Shown here: positions 14,738 to 21,532 of the stretch, one piece after another | Layout: each line of letters opens with the position of its first letter | Position numbering within the stretch: position 1 is the first letter of the stretch | DNA from: Prolixibacteraceae bacterium | GTDB lineage: Bacteria; Bacteroidota; Bacteroidia; Bacteroidales; Prolixibacteraceae | NCBI GenBank assembly: GCA_003506435.1 | Contig: DOAQ01000021.1 | Coordinates: 1-32,609, forward strand | Direction of reading: 5' to 3' | Length of the DNA stretch: 32,609 nucleotides | Notes under the pieces: model-generated | Seen by the model: only the letters and a program-made list of their open reading frames with translations | Database searches by the model: none | Told to the model about the DNA's origin: nothing | Translations under genes and position numbers: made by a program

Positions 14738-14778
14738 AAAAACAAAAAAGCCTTCCTCCGCATCACACAGAGAAAGGC
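14738..14778 (-). terminator. Proximal attenuator terminator (T2)
   Basis: On the minus strand GCCTTTCTC pairs with GAGGAAGGC (9 bp, one G-U) around an 11-nt loop, extended by AAAA/TTTT pairing and followed by TTTTTTGTTTTTT. It starts 27 nt after the second leader peptide's stop and ends about 29-35 nt before the aminotransferase start. It is a classic intrinsic terminator placed to block read-through into the structural gene. Confidence 0.88.
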
Positions 14779-14805
14779 TTTTCAAAAATTCCGGCAACAG
14801 CTTCC

Positions 14806-14862
14806 CTATGTGAACGTATTCACATGAATGACCACCGCTGCAAGAATTAGAATGTTTATCAT
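14806..14862 (-). CDS. Putative leader peptide 2 (18 residues, Ile/Leu/Val-rich)
   Basis: The ATG at 14862 opens MINILILAAVVIHVNTFT followed by TAG. Nine of 18 residues are Ile, Leu or Val. It is followed at once by terminator T2, the layout of ilv/leu-type attenuation, where ribosome stalling at scarce charged tRNAs allows an antiterminator to form. The nucleotides around ATTCTTGCAGCGGTGGTC match the corresponding part of leader peptide 1, so the two leaders probably arose by duplication. Confidence 0.72.
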   Translation of the reverse strand: MINILILAAVVIHVNTFT

Positions 14863-14873
14863 CGCCGTAAAAT

Positions 14874-14905
14874 AAAAAAGCCACTCCCCGCGTGCAGGGA
14901 ATGGC
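14874..14905 (-). terminator. Distal attenuator terminator (T1)
   Basis: On the minus strand GCCATTCCC pairs with GGGAGTGGC (9 bp, with one G-U) around an 8-nt loop, followed by TTTTTTATTTT. It begins 25 nt after the stop of leader peptide 1 and about 12 nt before leader peptide 2. Confidence 0.88.
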
Positions 14906-14930
14906 TGATTAATTTCTGAATATCATTAAC

Positions 14931-15008
14931 TTACTCCATACCCTGCCCGGATGAAACCACGATCGCGGCCACCACTGCAAGAATAATATGGAGAATACGT
15001 GTTGTCAT
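14931..15008 (-). CDS. Putative leader peptide 1 (25 residues, Ile/Val/Ala-rich)
   Basis: The ATG at 15008 opens a 25-codon frame starting MTTR, then ILHIILAVVAAIVV, then SSGQGME and a TAA stop. It contains four Ile, four Val, two Leu and three Ala in a run of 14, resembling the ilv operon leader peptides of enterobacteria in composition. Terminator T1 follows. The upstream spacer contains ATTCCTTTCC-like purine/pyrimidine tracts but no obvious promoter box. Confidence 0.72.
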   Translation of the reverse strand: MTTRILHIILAVVAAIVVSSGQGME

Positions 15009-15116
15009 AATTGAATGCAAGGAAACGAATTATTTTTATTTGGGATAAAGACGATTTATGCAATTAAAGCCGGATTACAATTTCTTAACATTGAGAAGGC
15101 TAAAAAGAGCAAATTT
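15009..15116 (-). promoter_or_regulatory. Probable promoter region of the attenuated aminotransferase
   Basis: This 108-bp AT-rich gap between pssA (ending at 15117) and leader peptide 1 must hold the promoter if the leader is transcribed on its own. I found no exact TAnnTTTG box and no terminator for pssA, so read-through from the phospholipid operon is also possible. Confidence 0.35.
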
Positions 15117-15872
15117 TTATTTTACCCGAACTGAAAATCTGCTGATCAAAGAAAGCAGGACATACCATACGATGATTAACGGCAATGCATAAAGATTCAG
15201 AATAGCAAGAAGGAGTACAATTCCGGACAGAAAAATAAACCGGACGCTGTTCTCTTTTATTTTCAGGCTTTTGAATTTCATGGAGAACATCGGAAGTTCG
15301 GAAACCATCAGGAACGAACAGGCAAATATAGAAACCAAAAGTGTATATTTATTCAGAATGAAAGGAACAATATTTTGTTTTGTGCCAATTTCGATGATCA
15401 GTGCCAGTGAAGCGAAAAAGATGGCATTGGCAGGAATGGGAAGTCCGAGAAAACTTTCTGTTTGCCGGGTGTCGGTATTGAATTTTGCCAAACGGAACGC
15501 ACCGGCAACCGGGATCAGCAGTGAAGTGAAAAGCACAATCCATTGTCCCGGAGTTCCCTCGATCTCAAAAATCGGGTGGTTCACTCCAAATAAGGTCAGT
15601 TCGAGCATGGCAAAAATCAGAGTGGCAGGCGCCAGACCAAATGAAATCAGGTCGGCCAGCGAATCCAACTCTTTGCCAATATCGGAATAGGCATGGAATA
15701 AACGGGCAGCAAAGCCGTCGCAAAAGTCGAAAACAGCAGCGGCAAAAATAAAAACAGAAGCCCAGCCCAGTTGTCCGTCGGCGCCAAAAAACACAGCCAA
15801 CGTGCCGGATACCAAATTCAATGTGGTAATGAAATTCGGCACCCAGAAAAATTTGTTGTTTATTTTGCTCAT
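15117..15872 (-). CDS. pssA: CDP-diacylglycerol--serine O-phosphatidyltransferase
   Basis: PssA joins CDP-diacylglycerol and serine to make phosphatidylserine, the precursor of phosphatidylethanolamine. The 251-residue membrane protein carries the complete CDP-alcohol phosphotransferase signature: DFCDGFAAR (residues about 48-56), then eight residues, G, KEL, D, SLA, D. Several hydrophobic helices follow, as in the type II bacterial enzyme. It starts 3 nt after the psd stop, so the two successive enzymes of the pathway are coupled. A short basic C-terminus (RFSVRVK) ends the protein. Confidence 0.95.
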   Translation of the reverse strand: MSKINNKFFWVPNFITTLNLVSGTLAVFFGADGQLGWASVFIFAAAVFDFCDGFAARLFHAYSDIGKELDSLADLISFGLAPATLIFAMLELTLFGVNHPIFEIEGTPGQWIVLFTSLLIPVAGAFRLAKFNTDTRQTESFLGLPIPANAIFFASLALIIEIGTKQNIVPFILNKYTLLVSIFACSFLMVSELPMFSMKFKSLKIKENSVRFIFLSGIVLLLAILNLYALPLIIVWYVLLSLISRFSVRVK

Positions 15873-15875
15873 GTG

Positions 15876-16529
15876 TTATAATTCAGCAATAACAGTTTGC
15901 GATCCTGTTACTTTTTGATTCAGTTTCACTTTTATTTTGGCATCAAGCGGCAAAAACAAATCGACCCGCGAACCAAAACGGATAAAGCCGAGTTCAACGG
16001 TTTGATCGACTTGCTGGTCAACTTCAATAAAGTTAATGATCCGGCGTGCCATTGCTCCTGCGATTTGCCTGATCACGATTTCCCGGCCGTTATTCAATAG
16101 AACCGCAGTTGTCATGCGTTCGTTTTCTTCAGCCGATTTATCTTTAAAAGCCGCATAAAATTCACCGTCTTTATGCTTCATATACGTTATTTTCCCAACA
16201 ACCGGAATCCAGTTGATATGCACGTTCAATGGCGACATAAAAATTGAGATTTGCTTGCATTGGGTTTTCAGGTATTCAACTTCCACATTTTCCTTGATAT
16301 CGCAAACTTTTCCATCGGCAGGCGAAATCACCAGTTTTTCATTCGAGGTAATTTTTCTTTGCGGATAGCGGAAGAACTGAATAATCATCAGATATACCAC
16401 AAAACTGGCAATAGCAAAGGAAATTTTCAGTATTGGGGAACTGATCAGAAGCCAACAGATTAAATTAAAAACGATCAGTAGGGCAGTTGCCCAGTTGATA
16501 ATACCAATACCGGCCTTGTGAACTTTCAT
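15876..16529 (-). CDS. psd: Phosphatidylserine decarboxylase family protein
   Basis: Psd converts phosphatidylserine to phosphatidylethanolamine. It is made as a proenzyme that cleaves itself to create a pyruvoyl group. I start it at 16529 (MKVHKAGIGIINWATALL), which matches the usual H-x-x-G N-terminus; the frame extends 19 codons further but those lie in the gap after cdsA. From this start the protein has 217 residues, the length of the short (type II, archaeal-like) class. Visible motifs are SPADGKVCDI, FMSPLNVHINWIPVVG, and RFGSRVDLFLP near the C-terminus, where cleavage would occur between Gly and Ser. Two membrane helices lie near the N-terminus. Confidence 0.93.
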   Translation of the reverse strand: MKVHKAGIGIINWATALLIVFNLICWLLISSPILKISFAIASFVVYLMIIQFFRYPQRKITSNEKLVISPADGKVCDIKENVEVEYLKTQCKQISIFMSPLNVHINWIPVVGKITYMKHKDGEFYAAFKDKSAEENERMTTAVLLNNGREIVIRQIAGAMARRIINFIEVDQQVDQTVELGFIRFGSRVDLFLPLDAKIKVKLNQKVTGSQTVIAEL

Positions 16530-16578
16530 CTTTAAAACAGTTAAAAATCTGCCGCAAAAATAGCAAATAATCTGCCGC

Positions 16579-17403
16579 TTATTCAATAATGAGTTTTAAA
16601 TATAAAACCACCACCGGAACAACAAAAAACAGAGAATCGAAGCGATCGAGAATTCCGCCATGCCCGGGAATTAAATTGCTACTGTCTTTTACCCCGAAAC
16701 TGCGTTTAATCATCGATTCGGTAAGGTCGCCTAGTGTGGCGGAAACGATGATCAGGGCGGAAAGTACGATCCAGTTGACAAGGCTGATTTCGGGAATAAA
16801 AATGAAAGCTGCATACGACGCTGCCAGTGCAGCAAGCGCTCCGCCAATCGCGCCTTCCCATGATTTTTTCGGAGAAATGCGCTCGAACAAACGATGGCGT
16901 CCGAAACTTACGCCAAACAGATAGGCTGCCGAATCGTAAATCCAAATAATTGTCAAAACAGCGATTAATAAGTTGGGTGCAAATTGCGGAGTATCTTCAA
17001 CGGTGGAGAAAACCATGAAATTAATCAGGCTGACAGGGAGTGCAATATAGCCGATGGCAAGAAAAGTGATTGCCATATTTTCGACCGGACTTGCTTTTTT
17101 TGAGAACAGTTCGGCAATAAAAATCCGTAATAAAAATGGGAATATTAAAAAAAGCCAATTCGTTGGAATATATCCGGCAGAAACTAGAAAAGACAGGGTG
17201 AAAATGAAAAAAGCGGCTTCATATCCAATTTTTTTATTCGGCTGATAAGTTCCGTTTTTAAAAAGGGAATAGAACTCAATGAAAGCGCCGATGATAATAG
17301 CGCCAAAAACAACAAAAAAAGCAATTTTACCGAGTAACAAACTACCCAGTATGACCCATACGAATACAAGTCCGGTAATGCTTCGGGTCAGTAAATTTTT
17401 CAA
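16579..17403 (-). CDS. cdsA: Phosphatidate cytidylyltransferase
   Basis: CdsA makes CDP-diacylglycerol from phosphatidic acid and CTP, the first committed step for the PssA product. The 274-residue polytopic protein ends with the family signature: GDLTESMIKRSFGVKD followed by SSNLIPGHGGILDRFDS. The start codon is TTG at 17403, inside a TTGA overlap with the stop of the DUF2007 gene; the next residues KNLLTRSITGLVFV are the typical N-terminus, so the rare start is probably real and depends on translational coupling. Transmembrane helices cover most of the protein. Confidence 0.94.
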   Translation of the reverse strand: MKNLLTRSITGLVFVWVILGSLLLGKIAFFVVFGAIIIGAFIEFYSLFKNGTYQPNKKIGYEAAFFIFTLSFLVSAGYIPTNWLFLIFPFLLRIFIAELFSKKASPVENMAITFLAIGYIALPVSLINFMVFSTVEDTPQFAPNLLIAVLTIIWIYDSAAYLFGVSFGRHRLFERISPKKSWEGAIGGALAALAASYAAFIFIPEISLVNWIVLSALIIVSATLGDLTESMIKRSFGVKDSSNLIPGHGGILDRFDSLFFVVPVVVLYLKLIIE

Positions 17404-17606
17404 TTTTTCAGTTCTTTAAGCAGTTCATTTGCCCGGTCTTCAAAGTCTTGGTGTACATACACCTTAATTGGGCCAAATGTTATATACGTTGAATCACGCT
17501 GATTTAGAATTACGGACGTAATTCCTTCATTTTCCAAAACTTCTTTGGCAATTTCAGCCTGGTAACCCTGACCGGTTTCAAAAACAACGACCCAATCTTT
17601 TTCCAT
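17400..17606 (-). CDS. DUF2007 domain protein
   Basis: This 68-residue protein has the compact ferredoxin-like layout of DUF2007 (putative signal-transducing protein): VVVFETGQGYQAEIAKEVLENEGI, then a central TYITFGPIKVYVHQ strand and a final helix FEDRANELLKEL. It has no signal peptide. The function is unknown. It lies 10 nt after the LUD-domain gene and overlaps cdsA by 4 nt, so its synthesis is coupled to phospholipid enzymes. Confidence 0.85.
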   Translation of the reverse strand: MEKDWVVVFETGQGYQAEIAKEVLENEGITSVILNQRDSTYITFGPIKVYVHQDFEDRANELLKELKN

Positions 17607-17616
17607 TTTGCGATGT

Positions 17617-18252
17617 TTAAAAAGGTTTCTTACAAAGAAATATCAGCAATGACTTTGGTCCGTGCATGCCCATTACCAGCGTTTTCTCAATGTCGGCAGT
17701 GCGGCTCGGGCCTGTAATTACAGAAATTAACGAGGGCAAATTACCTTCGTACTTTTCTTTGATCTTTTGAATCCCGCTTTCCAGATAGTCTGTCAACTGT
17801 TCTTCATGAGCAAATATAACATGTATTTCAGAAAAAACATTCAACCGGCGTCCCGAAGCTTGCGCCGAACTCACCAAAACAGCGCCCAAATGGGCAACCA
17901 AAAACTCGCATCGGGTAATGCCAACCTGCATTTGTTCAAAGGCTTGATCATCAGAGCCAAATTCAATTTTTCCTAAAAGATATTTTTGCAACATATCGTC
18001 TTTGCAAAAAATATTGTTCCATTGGTTTTCCCTGATCATTTCCTGAAGTTTCTGAACAGCTTCATCAATCGATTCAGTAGCGATAAATTTACCACCGACC
18101 AATTCCAGTTTTTGCTGGAACTCTTCTGCCAGATTTGCGTTCAGGGGCAAATAAACAGGAGAGGTGAAATCGGGTTTTTCCAACCCAACTTCACCTCTTT
18201 TATCTTGTGCAGCCTTTAACCGGGCTACTATTTCTTCACGTGCCGTACCCAT
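17617..18252 (-). CDS. LUD domain protein (LutC/YkgG family)
   Basis: This 211-residue protein matches the LUD domain shared by LutC and LutB. The diagnostic block is ITGPSRTADIEKTLVMGMHGP near the C-terminus, with ITRCEFLVAHLGAVLVSSA earlier. LutC proteins act in lactate oxidation to pyruvate together with LutA and LutB, but those partners are not here. The gene is fused into an operon with ftsH (1-nt overlap, TAATG) and DUF2007. In Bacteroidota, LutC-like genes in this setting may have another role. The family is sure; the pathway is not. Confidence 0.88.
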   Translation of the reverse strand: MGTAREEIVARLKAAQDKRGEVGLEKPDFTSPVYLPLNANLAEEFQQKLELVGGKFIATESIDEAVQKLQEMIRENQWNNIFCKDDMLQKYLLGKIEFGSDDQAFEQMQVGITRCEFLVAHLGAVLVSSAQASGRRLNVFSEIHVIFAHEEQLTDYLESGIQKIKEKYEGNLPSLISVITGPSRTADIEKTLVMGMHGPKSLLIFLCKKPF

Positions 18253-20270
18253 TAAACCGGATTTGTTTGATCGGGTTCATTGGTGCCTTCACTAATATTT
18301 TTGTCGGGTTCTTTTTTCGGTTCGATATGTTTTTCCCATTTCCGTTTGCCGAAAATGCTTTCAAGGTCTTCCCCGAAAATAACTTCTTTTTCAAGCAGTC
18401 GGTCCGACAATTTTGAGTGGCCGCTAGCATTTTCCTTCAAAATATTCAAAGCCCGTTGATACTGGTCTTCAATTATTTTTTTTGCTTCTTCATCAATCAG
18501 TTCAGCAGTTTTTTCGCTGTATGGTTTCGAAAAGCTAAAATCACTTTGTCCGCTTGAATCGTAATAACTCACATTTCCTACTTTTTCGCTCATCCCGAAA
18601 ATGCTGACCATTGCATAGGCCTGCTTGGTTATTTTCTCAAGGTCGTTTTGCGCTCCTGAAGAAAGATCGCCGAATTCGAGCTGTTCGGCAGCGCGTCCAC
18701 CCAAAGCCGAACACATTTCATCAAGCAATTGCTCTTTGGTGGTGATCGAACGTTCTTCAGGTAAGTACCATGCAGCTCCCAGCGCTTTTCCACGAGGAAC
18801 AATGGTCACTTTCACCAGCGGATTTGCGTGTTCGAGCAGCCAGCTAATAGTTGCGTGGCCTGCTTCGTGATAGGCGATCCGGCGTTTTTCATCTACCGAA
18901 ATAATTTTATTTTTCTTTTCCAGTCCACCGACAATCCGGTCGACAGCATCCAGAAAATCCTGTTTTTCAACAATCTCTTTGTTTTTACGGGCAGCGATCA
19001 ATGCGGCTTCGTTACAAACATTGGCAATATCAGCGCCCGAAAATCCCGGCGTTTGTTTGGCAAGGAAAGGCACTTCAACTTCAGCCGATAATTTGATGGG
19101 CTTCAGGTGTACCCTGAATATTTCATCGCGCTCGTTCAGGTCGGGCAATTCCACATGGATTTGGCGGTCGAAACGTCCGGCACGCATCAGGGCCCGGTCG
19201 AGAATATCGGCACGGTTGGTAGCAGCCAGAATGATTACCCCCGAGTTGGTATCGAAGCCGTCCATCTCGGTCAGCAACTGGTTGAGCGTATTTTCGCGTT
19301 CGTCGTTTGAACCCATGTTGGGATTTCGTCCACGGGCGCGGCCAATGGCATCAATTTCATCGATAAATACAATACACGGGGCTTTTTCCTTGGCTTGTTT
19401 AAACAGGTCGCGAACACGGCTGGCGCCAACTCCGACAAACATTTCCACAAAATCGGAACCCGACATGGAGAAGAACGGAACATTTGCTTCACCGGCAACC
19501 GCTTTGGCCAGCAATGTTTTCCCGGTTCCCGGAGGGCCAACCAGCAAAGCGCCTTTTGGAATTTTACCTCCCAGTTTGGTAAATTTGGTAGGACTTTTCA
19601 GGAAGTCAACAATTTCTTCCACTTCCTGTTTCGCTTCGGCAAGTCCGGCAACATCTTTAAAGGTAGTTGAAACCCTCGAATCTTTATCGAAGACTTTGGC
19701 CTGCGATTTTCCAACGTTGAAAATATTTCCCGCTCCACCCCCGGAGCCTTTGCTCATCCGGCGGAAAACCCACCACCAGATCAGTATAATGAGGCCAAAC
19801 GGAAGTATCCAACCAAGTATGTCGCCAAAATAGTTGTGAACGGTTTTGTATTCGACACTGATTTTGTCGCCTTCAGAAAAAGAATCCTGTGCATTTTTTA
19901 GATTTTCTTCAAACGTTTCGACCGATCCGATGGTGAAAAAATAATGTGGACCGAATTTCGTAGGCGCTGAGAACCCGACATTCAGTTTGTCTTTGTATTT
20001 TTCGTAGCTGCTTTCTTTCAGGAAAATATGAGCTTCGTCCCGGTTTATCACGTGTATCTTCTGGATATCGTGATTGGCCATCATGGTGTTTTTAACTTCC
20101 ATCCAGTTGGTTTCAATGGGACCCCCGCCAAAACTAAACCACTGGATTGCGAGAAAAGTGAGTATTACCACACCGTAAATCCAATAGGGATTTATTTTTG
20201 GAGCTTTCACGTTGCCGGGCTTAAAGTTCCCGAGATTTGGCTTTTGTTTGTCGTTATTGTTTTCTGCCAT
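18252..20270 (-). CDS. ftsH: ATP-dependent zinc metalloprotease FtsH
   Basis: FtsH is a membrane-bound hexameric protease that degrades misfolded membrane proteins and selected regulators. The 672 residues contain a first membrane helix (about 29-48), an extracytoplasmic domain, a second helix (about 149-169), and the AAA+ module with Walker A GPPGTGKT at 245-252, Walker B FIDEID near 302-307 and the second region of homology around RAGRFDRQ. The zinc site is HEAGH at 468-472. The C-terminal tail is charged (KKEPDKNISEGTNEPDQ). In many bacteria FtsH controls lipid synthesis, so the link with cdsA-psd-pssA may be meaningful. Confidence 0.97.
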   Translation of the reverse strand: MAENNNDKQKPNLGNFKPGNVKAPKINPYWIYGVVILTFLAIQWFSFGGGPIETNWMEVKNTMMANHDIQKIHVINRDEAHIFLKESSYEKYKDKLNVGFSAPTKFGPHYFFTIGSVETFEENLKNAQDSFSEGDKISVEYKTVHNYFGDILGWILPFGLIILIWWWVFRRMSKGSGGGAGNIFNVGKSQAKVFDKDSRVSTTFKDVAGLAEAKQEVEEIVDFLKSPTKFTKLGGKIPKGALLVGPPGTGKTLLAKAVAGEANVPFFSMSGSDFVEMFVGVGASRVRDLFKQAKEKAPCIVFIDEIDAIGRARGRNPNMGSNDERENTLNQLLTEMDGFDTNSGVIILAATNRADILDRALMRAGRFDRQIHVELPDLNERDEIFRVHLKPIKLSAEVEVPFLAKQTPGFSGADIANVCNEAALIAARKNKEIVEKQDFLDAVDRIVGGLEKKNKIISVDEKRRIAYHEAGHATISWLLEHANPLVKVTIVPRGKALGAAWYLPEERSITTKEQLLDEMCSALGGRAAEQLEFGDLSSGAQNDLEKITKQAYAMVSIFGMSEKVGNVSYYDSSGQSDFSFSKPYSEKTAELIDEEAKKIIEDQYQRALNILKENASGHSKLSDRLLEKEVIFGEDLESIFGKRKWEKHIEPKKEPDKNISEGTNEPDQTNPV

Positions 20271-20275
20271 TATTT

Positions 20276-20653
20276 TTAGTTTTCATTTTCGACTTCTTCT
20301 ATCGGGGCATCGGCCCATAAATTTTCAAGATCGTAAAAATCGCGTGCATCTTTTTGAAATACATGAACCATCACATCGGCATAGTCGAGCAGTACCCAGA
20401 TTGAATTTTTATACCCATCGCTGTGCCATGCTTTTTCTCCTGCCAGTTCATGAACAGTATCTTCCACCGAATGCGCGATTGCATCGACCTGTGTATTTGA
20501 TTTTCCGTGACAGATCACGAAATAATTACATTCTGTATGATTGATTTTACTTAAATTAATTTTGACAATATCCAGTCCTTTTTTTCTTTGAATTCCTTCA
20601 ATTATTGCGTCTAGTAATTCTTCCGTATCAGCTTGTTTTTTTGCTTTCCTCAT
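20276..20653 (-). CDS. rsfS: Ribosome silencing factor RsfS (Iojap family)
   Basis: RsfS binds ribosomal protein uL14 and blocks joining of the subunits when nutrients are scarce. The 125-residue protein has the Iojap fold with KKGLDIVKINLSKINHTECNYFVICHG, the SNTQVDAIAHSVED segment, and the WVLLDYADVMVHVFQKDARDFYDLENLW block. It is the first gene of the minus-strand operon and lies 5 nt before ftsH. A TATCTTTG box is found at 20679-20672, about 20 nt before its start. Confidence 0.95.
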   Translation of the reverse strand: MRKAKKQADTEELLDAIIEGIQRKKGLDIVKINLSKINHTECNYFVICHGKSNTQVDAIAHSVEDTVHELAGEKAWHSDGYKNSIWVLLDYADVMVHVFQKDARDFYDLENLWADAPIEEVENEN

Positions 20654-20671
20654 ATATTATTTTTAGGACTA

Positions 20672-20679
20672 CAAAGATA
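20672..20679 (-). promoter_or_regulatory. Candidate -7 box of the rsfS-ftsH operon
   Basis: TATCTTTG on the minus strand matches the Bacteroidota -7 consensus TAnnTTTG exactly and lies 19 nt before the rsfS ATG. No convincing -33 TTTG was found at the expected distance. Confidence 0.55.
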
Positions 20680-20769
20680 ATTTTTTTAAACTTAATCGCC
20701 TGTATTTTTATCTTGTGCAGTTTCTCTCTGATTTTGATTTAATTTGTAATTCATTTGCAGATCAAAAAT

Positions 20770-21516
20770 ATGGATTTCAAAATTGAAAATAATATCGTTG
20801 TTCTACAGGAGACTGATTCTACCAACAACTATGCCAACCGCCAATTGGCTGAATCTGAGGTGCAGGAAGGTACTGTCTTTTTGGCATACAGTCAGAAAAA
20901 CGGGCGAGGACAAATAAACAACCAATGGGAAAGTGAAGCGGGGAAGAATCTCACGTTTTCACTTGTTCTGAAACCCGGTTTTCTTGAAATCACCGATCAA
21001 TTTATGATCTCGAAAGTGGTTACGCTGGGAATTTATTCGAGCCTGAAGAATTATGTTGACAATCTGAAAATAAAATGGCCGAACGACATTTATGCCGGTG
21101 ACCGGAAATTGGGTGGAATATTGATTGAAAATTCAATCATGTCGGGGCAGATCACAAGCTCAGTGATTGGGATTGGGCTGAACATCAATCAGGAAAAATT
21201 CATAAGCAATGCTCCAAATCCTATTTCTCTGAAGCAACTTACCGGAAGTGAATTTGAACTGATGCCGTTATTGCACGGGATAATTGAGAATATTATTTCA
21301 TTTTACGCTCTCCTGAAAAACGATAATTTTGCAGTGGTCAATAAACTTTTTCATGAAAAACTATATCGTTTTGGAGAGGAACATCGTTATAAAAGTGAAA
21401 ACGCAGAGTTTACCGGAAAAATAATAGGAGTTAATGAAATTGGTCAACTGCTGATTAAGAATGAAAACGGGGATTTGCGGCAATTTCATTTCAAAGAAGT
21501 TGAGTTTATTTTATAA
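20770..21516 (+). CDS. birA: Biotin--[acetyl-CoA-carboxylase] ligase
   Basis: BirA activates biotin with ATP and attaches it to biotin carrier protein. I use the ATG at 20770; a TTG at 20755 is the only longer start. The 248-residue protein lacks the DNA-binding domain of bifunctional BirA, so it should be an enzyme only. Key motifs are ETDSTNNYA near the N-terminus, the biotin loop GRGQINNQWESEAGKN, KWPNDIYAGDRKLGGILIE, and SSVIGIGLNIN. It diverges from rsfS and is followed 16 nt later by the S41 protease gene. Confidence 0.93.
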   Translation: MDFKIENNIVVLQETDSTNNYANRQLAESEVQEGTVFLAYSQKNGRGQINNQWESEAGKNLTFSLVLKPGFLEITDQFMISKVVTLGIYSSLKNYVDNLKIKWPNDIYAGDRKLGGILIENSIMSGQITSSVIGIGLNINQEKFISNAPNPISLKQLTGSEFELMPLLHGIIENIISFYALLKNDNFAVVNKLFHEKLYRFGEEHRYKSENAEFTGKIIGVNEIGQLLIKNENGDLRQFHFKEVEFIL

Positions 21517-21532
21517 TTTTCAGAAAAATTAA

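Noticed and set aside
14710..14766. Longer N-terminus of the aminotransferase
   Set aside because: The extra codons translate the terminator stem and its U-run (FLFFQFF), so the start at 14709 or 14715 is preferred.
17617..18252. Complete lactate utilisation operon
   Set aside because: Only a LutC-type LUD protein is present; no LutA or LutB genes are adjacent.
18979..19833. Plus-strand frame of 284 codons opposite ftsH
   Set aside because: It lies antisense to the conserved AAA+ core of ftsH and is Ser/Arg/Pro-rich low-complexity sequence typical of a shadow frame.
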